Below are positions 26,744 through 33,802 of a stretch of 64,000 nt of DNA, one piece after another. Under the pieces are notes generated by a model. The model did no database searches and was not told where the DNA came from. It saw only the letters and a program-made list of their open reading frames with translations. The stretch is from PALSA-894 sp963757565. GTDB lineage: Bacteria > Pseudomonadota > Alphaproteobacteria > Rhizobiales > Xanthobacteraceae. Numbering within the stretch: the first letter of the stretch is position 1; every line of letters begins with the position of its first letter. Where the stretch lies: positions 682,001 through 746,000 of the forward strand of contig CAVWSB010000011.1 in the NCBI GenBank assembly GCA_963757565.1, in the 5' to 3' direction. A program made the translations under genes and the position numbers.

Positions 26744-28305
26744 ATGCGAGTTCCGAGGCTGTTCATTGTCGCCCTTGCTTGTGTCACGGCGTTGTCCGCG
26801 GCCGCGGCGGATGACAAGCCCGCGCGCGTCGCGTTGGTCATCGGCAACGGGACCTACGCGGCGGCCGACTCGGCCTTGTCCGCCGCCACCGCCGATGCGC
26901 GGTTACTGGCGGACGATCTGCGCCGCCAGCATTTCGATGTCGACGCCAAGGAGAATCTCGGCGGCACCGACATGCGCCGCGCCATCGATAACTTCCTCGG
27001 CAAGATCCAGAACGGCACCGTCGCGCTGCTTTATTTCAGTGGTTACGGCATTCAGATCAACGGCCAGACGTTTCTCATTCCGGTCAGCGCCCAGATTACG
27101 ACCGAAGCCAACGTCCGCGATGCCGGCTTCAGTCTCAATACGATCGTCGCCGACATGCATCGCCGTGGCGCGAAGGTAAAGATCGTCATCATCGACGCAG
27201 CCCGGCAGAACCCCTACGAAATGCGCTTCCGCAAGGAGGCGACGGGTCTTGCGGCGGTCGCAGCGCCCGAGGGCATGCTGGCAATCTACTCGACGGCTCT
27301 CGGCAAACTGGTGCCGTCGACACCCGGCACGCCCAGCCTCTTCATGGAGCAGCTGATCAAGGCGCTGGGTGTTTCGGGCCGCTCGACCGAGGATACATTC
27401 AACAGCACACGCGATGCGTTGGCGCGTGCGACCAACTATCAGCAGGTTCCCTGGGTCGCGACCTCGTTGTTCGACCAGTTCTTCCTGAGCGATGACCCGT
27501 CTGCGACGACGGCTGCGAAGCCTGCGCCCGCAAAGACGCCCACGGTGGCGACGACCACGACCACCACCACGACAACCACCCCGGCGCCCACGACCACAAC
27601 CCCGACCCCGAGCAGCACGACATCGACCAGCACGACGCCCGCGAAGACGACGACGGCCGCCACAACCAACACCGCGCCAACGACGACCACATCGCCCGTC
27701 ATCCAGACCGCGAAGCCCGCAACGACAACCGCGCCCGTCACGCAGACCGCAAAACCCGCGACGAACAACAACGCCGGCGAAGCCGGCTCAGACACGGGTC
27801 GAGGGTTCCGACGATCCCGCGATCCTGGAACTCGACCAGCGGATCAAGAACGACTTCAAGCGATACTGCCGCCTACTACAAGCGCGGCCAGCTTTACGCG
27901 CAACACGGTTCGTTCCGGCAGGCAATTCAGGATTTCGACGCGGTGATCCGCGTCAACAGTCAGGACCCCGAGGCGCTGAACAACCGGTGCTTCTCACGCG
28001 CGGTGGTCGGTGACCTTCAGGCCGCCATGAATGATTGCAACGCCGCGATCCAGGCCAAGCCGCGCTATGGGGATGCCTACGACAGCCGCGGGCTGGCCCA
28101 ACTGAAGTCCGGAAAGCTCAAGGAAGCGATCGCCGACTACGACGAGTCGCTGCGCGTTAATCCCAAGCAGGCCTCGTCGCTTTACGGGCGCGGTCTGGCC
28201 AAGAGCCGCTCCGGAAATTCGGCGTCCGGCAATGCCGATATTCAGGCTGCCAAGGCAATTCAGTCGGACATTGCCGAAGAGTTCGCCAAGTATGGCGTGC
28301 AATGA
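26744..28305 (+). pseudogene. caspase-fold protein lacking both catalytic residues, with C-terminal TPR repeats; frameshifted
   Basis: The first frame (26744-27946, 400 aa) encodes a signal peptide (1-22) and a caspase p20-like domain (about 26-255) in which the His is Tyr101 ('LYFSGYGIQI', codon 27044-27046) and the Cys is Ala153 ('IIDAARQNPY', codon 27200-27202). A Thr-rich linker (about 265-360) follows. The natural C-terminus is in other frames: 'RVEGSDDPAILELDQRIKND' (about 27795-27855), then 'TAAYYKRGQLYAQHGSFRQA' and further TPR units to the stop at 28305. Two single-base insertions, one in the linker (about 27700-27800) and one near 27857, restore a single protein of about 519 residues. 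Family non-peptidase homologues exist, so this looks like a pseudoenzyme rather than a decayed protease. Confidence 0.75.
27540..27740 (+). repeat. low-complexity ACC/ACG-rich tract encoding a Thr/Pro linker
   Basis: The DNA is dominated by ACN codons, giving long runs of Thr with Pro, Ala and Ser in the pseudocaspase linker, including two near-copies of 'VxQTAKPATTT' or 'VTQTAKPATNN'. Linkers like this are flexible and length-variable. The tract also makes single-base indel errors more likely, and one of the gene's frameshifts maps in or just after it. Confidence 0.6.
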
Positions 28306-28328
28306 TGAAGCAACACGTGGAGGAGATC

Positions 28329-28964
28329 ATGTCGGCCAATCTAAAGCGTCCCACTGCCAAACTCGCCTTTTTGTTCCTGACCGTCGCCTGTGCGGCGTCG
28401 ATCGGTCTTGTGCCCGCGCGCGCTGAGGAACAGCGCTCCTCGGGTCAGATCATCGACGCGCTGAAGCCGCATGAGCGGGCGACGCGCGGCCTCACGGTCT
28501 CTCCTCTGGACGTGGCCAAGCGTGCCGAGGATGCCAAGTTCGTCGATACGTTGCGGAGTTGGCGGACACGATCGCTCACCACGGACGAGCGCGACAAGAT
28601 CGCCACGATCGCGAAGGAAAAGCCGAGCATCGATCTCGAGATCAACTTCGACTACAACTCGGATAGGATTTCGACGACCGCGGTTCCGCAGGTCACCGCG
28701 CTCGGCCAGGCGCTCTCAAGCAATGATTTGAAGGGCAGCACCTTCGTTCTCGCCGGCCACACCGACGGCAAGGGCAGCGACACCTTCAATCAGAGCCTGT
28801 CCGAACGCCGCGCGGATGCGGTCAAGCGTTACCTGATGACCAAGTATCATCTGGATGATGCGCATCTCGTGACGGTCGGATACGGCAAGGGCCAATTGAA
28901 GATGCCGGCGAATCCGACCGCTGCGGAAAACCGCCGGGTGCAAGTCGTAAACATGGCGAACTGA
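28329..28964 (+). CDS. OmpA family protein
   Basis: A 211-residue exported protein. A signal peptide (about 1-32, ending VPARA) is followed by an OmpA-type C-terminal domain (about 100-211; 'LEINFDYNSDRISTTAVPQV', 'FVLAGHTDGKGSDTFNQSLS', 'RRADAVKRYL', 'ENRRVQVVN'). ATG 28329 has AGGAG six bases upstream; the frame is also open from ATG 28302, which overlaps the pseudocaspase stop. It is in line with the pseudocaspase, FecR-like and cyclase genes and is probably in the same transcript. It likely binds peptidoglycan. Confidence 0.85.
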   Translation: MSANLKRPTAKLAFLFLTVACAASIGLVPARAEEQRSSGQIIDALKPHERATRGLTVSPLDVAKRAEDAKFVDTLRSWRTRSLTTDERDKIATIAKEKPSIDLEINFDYNSDRISTTAVPQVTALGQALSSNDLKGSTFVLAGHTDGKGSDTFNQSLSERRADAVKRYLMTKYHLDDAHLVTVGYGKGQLKMPANPTAAENRRVQVVNMAN

Positions 28965-28976
28965 GAACGCACCGGA

Positions 28977-28999
28977 GCGGCGCGCGTCCCGCGCGCCGC
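28977..28999. repeat. GC-only hairpin, 10-3-10 inverted repeat
   Basis: Perfect inverted repeat with arms GCGGCGCGCG and CGCGCGCCGC around a TCC loop, between the OmpA-family and FecR-like genes. There is no following T run, so it is not a classical intrinsic terminator. It could reduce read-through or stabilise the upstream mRNA. Confidence 0.5.
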
Positions 29000-29020
29000 A
29001 CGGTCGATCGAGTCAAACAC

Positions 29021-29662
29021 ATGACGAGAGCCATCGCGATTGTTCTTTCCGTCATCGGCGCCTTCGCGGCAGTCACGCCGGCGGCGGCGCAAGAGCCCGA
29101 GGTTGCGTTTGTGGAATCCGTGACGGGACGTGCCGTCGCGATGGTTCAAGGGAAGCCTGCGTTGCTCGACTCCCTCGACACCATCAACGAAGGCACGCGC
29201 GTCGATCTACTGGCGAAGAGCGAACTTCGGATCTGCCATTATCAGAAGCAGAAGATTGTGAATGTCGCGGGTCCGCAGAAGATCTCGGTCTCGCAGGCGG
29301 GCGTGACCGGAGACAACGGCAAGGAGATCGTGGCGTCAGGCGAGTCCTGCGTCAGGCCGACGATGTCGACCTTCCAGGGAGGCTTCATCGCCCGGACGGC
29401 CGCCGTTGCTCCCGCGACCCGGGTCGCGTTGCGGCCCGCCATCAAGATCGTAAACCGCACCACCAACGGCATTCGCAGCATCTCGCTTCTGGACAGCCAG
29501 CAGAAGGTAGTGGCGACGTTCGTGCGCAACACCGCGCGCCCGGTTCTCGATGAAGGGCAGTCGTATTCGCTCGTCGTGCAGCGCAACGACGGCACCGAAA
29601 TGAGGATGGATCTGGTCGCCAGCGCGACTGCGACAAGTCCATTGATTTTGGTTATCCGCTAA
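29021..29662 (+). CDS. exported FecR-like protein
   Basis: A 213-residue protein with a signal peptide (1-23, ending PAAAQ) and a region resembling FecR-type beta domains ('ESVTGRAVAMVQGKPALLDS' to 'RVDLLAKSELRICHYQK'). The C-terminal half, with 'IKIVNRTTNGIRSISLLDSQ', is a second beta-rich part I cannot assign. FecR-like proteins often precede CHASE2 cyclases in bacterial genomes, as here, where the cyclase starts 12 bases downstream. It may pass a periplasmic signal to the CHASE2 sensor domain; this is inference. Confidence 0.6.
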   Translation: MTRAIAIVLSVIGAFAAVTPAAAQEPEVAFVESVTGRAVAMVQGKPALLDSLDTINEGTRVDLLAKSELRICHYQKQKIVNVAGPQKISVSQAGVTGDNGKEIVASGESCVRPTMSTFQGGFIARTAAVAPATRVALRPAIKIVNRTTNGIRSISLLDSQQKVVATFVRNTARPVLDEGQSYSLVVQRNDGTEMRMDLVASATATSPLILVIR

Positions 29663-29673
29663 GGCCGCCATCG

Positions 29674-31812
29674 GTGACCGCCCGCGGTGCGAGGTTCGGG
29701 CGCTCCTGGATCAGGCCGGCGCTCGTCGGCCTTGCGGTCGTCGCACTTGGCGGCTTGAGCGGAAGTGCGACCACCTACACGGGAGCGCTGCCGGCCCTCG
29801 GCGGACCGAACGCTCTTCTTTATGATCTGACACTTGCCACGACGTTGCGGTGGCGCCGCGACGCGCCGCCTGTGCCGGCGGTGTTCGTGGCGGTCGATGA
29901 AGCCGCTCTCTCGAGCCCGGAGCTTGCCGCGCTGCCGCGGGCGCTGTTTCAGCCGGTCTGGGCCCGCGTCATCAATGGCGTGCTCGATGCAGGGGCGCGC
30001 CGCATCGCGTTCGACATGGTGTTCGCCTACGCGGGAGCAGATTTCCGCGCCGGGACATATACGCTTCCGGACTATGATCAGAGCCTGATCGAGAGCCTGA
30101 GCGAAAACCGCGGCAAGGTGATCATCGGCCGGTTTCCCTCAGTGCCGCCGGCTCCGCCGTTCGCCGAAGCCGCTGGCTCGTCGCGGGTCGCGGTCCTCGA
30201 TCTGCAGGTGGAATCGGATGGGCGCGTGCGCAGCGCCGCCCCGCTCGCGCAGGTGTCGGGCGGACGCATCGCGATGGGCTTCGCAGCGCTGGCGGCCGGC
30301 CTGAACGTTCGCCAGGCGGTGTCGCTTGACCGGATCCTCATTACGCCGACCGCGCCGCTGGCGGAGACGCCGACCTACCATCTGGCGGCCTTGCTCGACT
30401 GCATGAAATCGGCCGAAGGGATCAGGAATCTTCACACGGCTCTCGATGGGCGGATTGTGGTGGTCGGCACGGTGGTGCCGGGCGAGGACGAACACCGCGG
30501 ACCGACGCAGTTCATGGGGCGCGTCGCCGAACACGCACCGGCCGCAACCTGCTTGCCGCAGGAAGGCCTGATCCGGCGCAGCCTGCCCGAGGCGGTGCCC
30601 GGCGCCTTCCTCCAGGTGGCTGCAATCCAGTCCGCCGCGAGCGCGCGTCCGGTCACCCTCGCGCCGGTCTGGCTGCGTTTCGGCACCGCCGCGATTCTTG
30701 GATTGGCGTTTGCGGCCTTGGCTTTCCGCGACGAGGGCGCGCTCGCGGTCGGCGAGCATGATGTCTCCAACAGGTCCGCCGTGCTGGCGCAACTCTCGCG
30801 TACCTTCGCGGTCGGATTGGCGGGGCCGGTGATTGTCGGCGCGGCGGCAAGCGCAGTGCTGATGGCGACGGCAGCGATCTGGCTTCCGATGGGGTATCCG
30901 ATCCTTGCCGCGATTGCGATCTTCGCAACGATTGTGAGCCTGCGCTCGGTGCGCCACCGCGCCTTGTTTCGCCGGCTGTTCCGGACCGCCGGGCGATACC
31001 TGCCGCCCGAGCGACTCGTGGTTCTGGCGCGCAGTGGCTTCGTCGATTCCCCGCAGGGAGAGGAGCGCGAGGTCTCGATCCTGCTCGTCGACCTGATCGG
31101 GTTCACGACCTTTTCGAACGAACCTGGACGCACGCCTTCGGAGGTGGTCGCGACAGCCAATCACTATTTCACCCTGATGCAGGCGGCGATCGACCGCTAC
31201 GGCGGCTGCAGCGACAAGTTTCTCGGCGATGCCGTGCTGGCGTTCTGGAACGGACTGTCCGACGAGCCGCTGCATGCCGGCAAGGCTCTCGCCGCCGCGC
31301 GCGAGATCATCAAGACGATCAACGAGGGCAACAGCGGAGCCACGCATCGGCTCGCCGTTCGGGCGGTGGTGTGCACCGGCAAGGTCTATGTCGGAGACCT
31401 TGGCGCCAATCAGCGGAGCAATTTCACCATCATCGGGCCGGCCGTGAACGAGACCTTCCGGCTCGAACGCGTGCCCGATCTTTACGGCTTGCCGGTGGCG
31501 CTCTCCGCCACCACCGCGGAGGCGATCCGGGCAGGCGCTCCGGACAAGGACGTCGCGGAGGCCCTCCTGGACGGTGCGCTCGTGCGAATCGACGACGTCG
31601 AACTAAAGGGCTTCAGCGCGTCGCGCGCTGTGTATGCGTACGTGCCGCGTGACGATCCGGGCCGTGCGGCGTTCGAGGCCGGCCGCGCTGCGCTCGATCG
31701 CGGCCTTGTCCCCGAGGGATTGGCCCAGCTCGAACGCGTTCAGAGCGGTCTGCTCAAACCGGCGGCAAAAGTCGTGTCCGAGCGATACCGTCCGCGCGAT
31801 CGCGCTGCTTGA
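29674..31812 (+). CDS. CHASE2 domain-containing adenylate/guanylate cyclase (class III)
   Basis: A 712-residue membrane receptor cyclase. It has an N-terminal membrane helix (about 15-32), an extracytoplasmic CHASE2 sensor (about 45-320), then a cluster of membrane helices (about 327-420), and a cytoplasmic class III cyclase domain (about 455-640). Catalytic features are the metal-binding Asp in 'ILLVDLIGFTTFSN' and in 'SDKFLGDAVLAFWNG' (with the purine-selecting Lys), and the transition-state Asn/Arg in 'IGPAVNETFRLE'. The usual IGD is IGP. GTG 29674 is the first in-frame start. It probably makes cAMP in response to a periplasmic cue and closes the caspase-OmpA-FecR gene set. Confidence 0.87.
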   Translation: MTARGARFGRSWIRPALVGLAVVALGGLSGSATTYTGALPALGGPNALLYDLTLATTLRWRRDAPPVPAVFVAVDEAALSSPELAALPRALFQPVWARVINGVLDAGARRIAFDMVFAYAGADFRAGTYTLPDYDQSLIESLSENRGKVIIGRFPSVPPAPPFAEAAGSSRVAVLDLQVESDGRVRSAAPLAQVSGGRIAMGFAALAAGLNVRQAVSLDRILITPTAPLAETPTYHLAALLDCMKSAEGIRNLHTALDGRIVVVGTVVPGEDEHRGPTQFMGRVAEHAPAATCLPQEGLIRRSLPEAVPGAFLQVAAIQSAASARPVTLAPVWLRFGTAAILGLAFAALAFRDEGALAVGEHDVSNRSAVLAQLSRTFAVGLAGPVIVGAAASAVLMATAAIWLPMGYPILAAIAIFATIVSLRSVRHRALFRRLFRTAGRYLPPERLVVLARSGFVDSPQGEEREVSILLVDLIGFTTFSNEPGRTPSEVVATANHYFTLMQAAIDRYGGCSDKFLGDAVLAFWNGLSDEPLHAGKALAAAREIIKTINEGNSGATHRLAVRAVVCTGKVYVGDLGANQRSNFTIIGPAVNETFRLERVPDLYGLPVALSATTAEAIRAGAPDKDVAEALLDGALVRIDDVELKGFSASRAVYAYVPRDDPGRAAFEAGRAALDRGLVPEGLAQLERVQSGLLKPAAKVVSERYRPRDRAA

Positions 31813-31813
31813 A

Positions 31814-33205
31814 TCAACTCGCTGCCGCCTCGCGACCGGCGATACGGCCGAGCACGGTGGCGGTGAGCAGTCCGTTGCCGGACAGATAGCCAGCGGCTGT
31901 CGAGCCCGAAACGCCGGCAGCCGCACCGCCAGCAGCGAACAGGTTGGGGAAGGGGGCTCCATCCCCGCGCAACACGCGCGCTCGTGGATCGACCGCGAGG
32001 CCGCCCTGGGTATGAAACAGCGCGCCGGTGACCTTCACGGCGCAGTAGGGTGGCTGCAACAGCTTGCCTGCATCGAACGAACGCCCCAGCCGGTCAGGTG
32101 ATTGTTGGCTCGCACGCGTCGCCGCTTCGGCGAACTCCCTGCGCAACGGATCCGATGGCACCCGCAATGCGGCCGCGAGATCGTCAATCGAGGAAGCGGT
32201 CACAATCGCGCCTGCTGCCTCGGCATCGCGAAAATCCTGGAACTGTCTCGCGATCGCGGCAATGCGCAGGTCGAAGATGTCGAACGCAATTCCCTCGGGC
32301 TGCTCCAGCACGCGCGCGGCCTGCTCGGAATAGCCGTGCGTCTCGTCGGAGAAACGTTCGCCGCGCAGATTGATCTGGAAGCCGCCTTCCATGATGACAG
32401 CCCAGCTGATGAGGATGTTATGCGGCGCCGCCACGGAGCCGTGTCCCTGGTAGCCTGACAGACAGGAAACGCGCGCACCCAGCGCTTCGCCCCAGCGCAG
32501 CGCGTCGCCGCGATTGCCCGCATGGCCGAAATAAAGCGCGCTCGCCATCTCGGGGATGTGCTTTCGCACGAGCGCGGGATCGCCGCCGTACCCGCTGCAC
32601 GCCAGGATCAGCGCGCGGCAGCCGACGCGCTCGCGCGTGCCATCCGGGCGCACAAGCGCGACGCCGCGGACGCGGCCGGCCGAGTCGGCGAACAGTGTAT
32701 CGGCCACGCTCTCGGTCAGCAGCGGAATGCCGCGCGCCTCGACCGTCGCGCGCAGCCGGTCGATCAACTCGGCGCCGGTGCGGCTCGGAAGCCCGTGCAT
32801 GCGCAGCGCCGAGTGGCCGGGATAGTTGAAATCGGTGATCAGTTCGAACGGCAGGCCGTAGGCATCGGCGAGCCATTCGACGAGCGGTCCCGACTCGCGC
32901 GCGACTGTCTCAGCAATATCCGCATCGGCTTCGCCGTGCGCCTTGCGCGCGATGTCCGACGCGAAAGTCGCCGCGCTGTCCGCGATCCCGTTCGCGCGCT
33001 GGAACCGCGTGCCCGCGGCCGGAATGAGTCCGGCCGACAGCGCTGTGGACCCCGATGGAACGGCATCGCGTTCGACGACGACGGGTTCGGCGCCGGCTTT
33101 AGCGGCAGCGAGCGCGGCGCAGAGGCCTGCCGCTCCGGCGCCGATGATCAAAACCTCGGCTTCAGTCTCGAACGCCACGCCATCCGCGGATAGAACCGCA
33201 CTCAT
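31814..33205 (-). CDS. FAD-dependent oxidoreductase (fumarate reductase/KstD-like flavoprotein)
   Basis: A 463-residue flavoprotein of the succinate dehydrogenase/fumarate reductase flavoprotein and 3-ketosteroid dehydrogenase type. The FAD Rossmann motif is 'VLIIGAGAAGLCAALAAAKAG' with the Glu of 'VVVERDA'. The second FAD contact is 'NLFAAGGAAAGVSGSTAAGY', and the capping domain has 'INLRGERFSDE'. The open frame extends to 33310 through the neighbouring gene, but ATG 33205 overlaps its stop (ATGA) and gives the usual N-terminus. It is the last gene of the minus-strand operon. A tricarballylate-dehydrogenase-like or enoate-reductase-like role is possible; the substrate is unknown. Confidence 0.85.
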   Translation of the reverse strand: MSAVLSADGVAFETEAEVLIIGAGAAGLCAALAAAKAGAEPVVVERDAVPSGSTALSAGLIPAAGTRFQRANGIADSAATFASDIARKAHGEADADIAETVARESGPLVEWLADAYGLPFELITDFNYPGHSALRMHGLPSRTGAELIDRLRATVEARGIPLLTESVADTLFADSAGRVRGVALVRPDGTRERVGCRALILACSGYGGDPALVRKHIPEMASALYFGHAGNRGDALRWGEALGARVSCLSGYQGHGSVAAPHNILISWAVIMEGGFQINLRGERFSDETHGYSEQAARVLEQPEGIAFDIFDLRIAAIARQFQDFRDAEAAGAIVTASSIDDLAAALRVPSDPLRREFAEAATRASQQSPDRLGRSFDAGKLLQPPYCAVKVTGALFHTQGGLAVDPRARVLRGDGAPFPNLFAAGGAAAGVSGSTAAGYLSGNGLLTATVLGRIAGREAAAS

Positions 33206-33802
33206 CTGGGGCCGATCTCGTCGATCGCCTGCGCGACCGTCCTGATGCGTGCGACGGGGCGCAGCCCTTCGATCGCGGCGCGATGCACCTCCGCCGAAAA
33301 TGCCGCGCACCCGTCATCCAGCACCGTGCACTCGAATTCGCGCACGTGCGCGTCGCGCACCGTGGAGGCGACGCCGCCATTGGTGACGATGCCGCCGACG
33401 TAAAGCCGCTCGATGCCGCATTTGCGCAGCACCCATTCGAGGCGCGTCATGTAGAAGGCCGAATAGGCAATCTTCTCGACCGCGACATCCGCCGGTGCGA
33501 GCGTCATCGACAAGCTGCTGCCCCCATGCGCCGGGCGCGAAGTCGCCTTTGCGCAGGAACGGCCGCAGCGCCTTCAGGTGCGGAGAGATGATCGGCTCGC
33601 CGCCGTGGCCCGGGACCAGCGTAAACAGGGTCGCGGCAACGAGGCCGCCGCGCGCCCGCATGGCGTCCGCGAGTGGCTTGAGCCGCGCCGGCAGCGCCGC
33701 GATCGCGGCATTGGCCTGGCCGCCGCGTGCATAGGCGCCCTCGGAATGGAGAAAATCGTTCTGCAGATCGACAAGCAGCAGCGCGGTCGAAGTGAGGGTC
33801 AT
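33202..33802 (-). pseudogene. isochorismatase-like hydrolase, frameshifted, active-site Cys replaced by Gly
   Basis: The N-terminal frame (from 33802) gives 'STALLLVDLQNDFLHSEGAYARGG' and 'KGDFAPGAWGQQLVDD'. The C-terminal frame (to 33202) gives 'LAPADVAVEKIAYSAFYMTR' and 'LYVGGIVTNGGVASTVRDAH'. Removing one C near 33499-33503 joins them as 'QQLVDELAPADVAVEK', about 199 residues, the normal family length. The triad Asp and Lys are visible, but the nucleophilic Cys expected in 'TNxCVxST' is Gly ('TNGGVAST'), as in true isochorismatases that do not use a thiol. Start and stop overlap both neighbours by 4 bases, so it belongs to the operon. Confidence 0.72.

Noticed and set aside
27540..27740. 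CRISPR-like or tandem repeat array
   Set aside because: The repetition is irregular ACN codon bias in a coding linker, with no constant repeat-spacer unit.
26744..28305. Reading the third caspase as two separate genes (protease and TPR protein)
   Set aside because: The TPR frame has no good start of its own at its true N-terminus, which extends upstream past 27943, and the breaks are single-base shifts, so one gene is the better reading.
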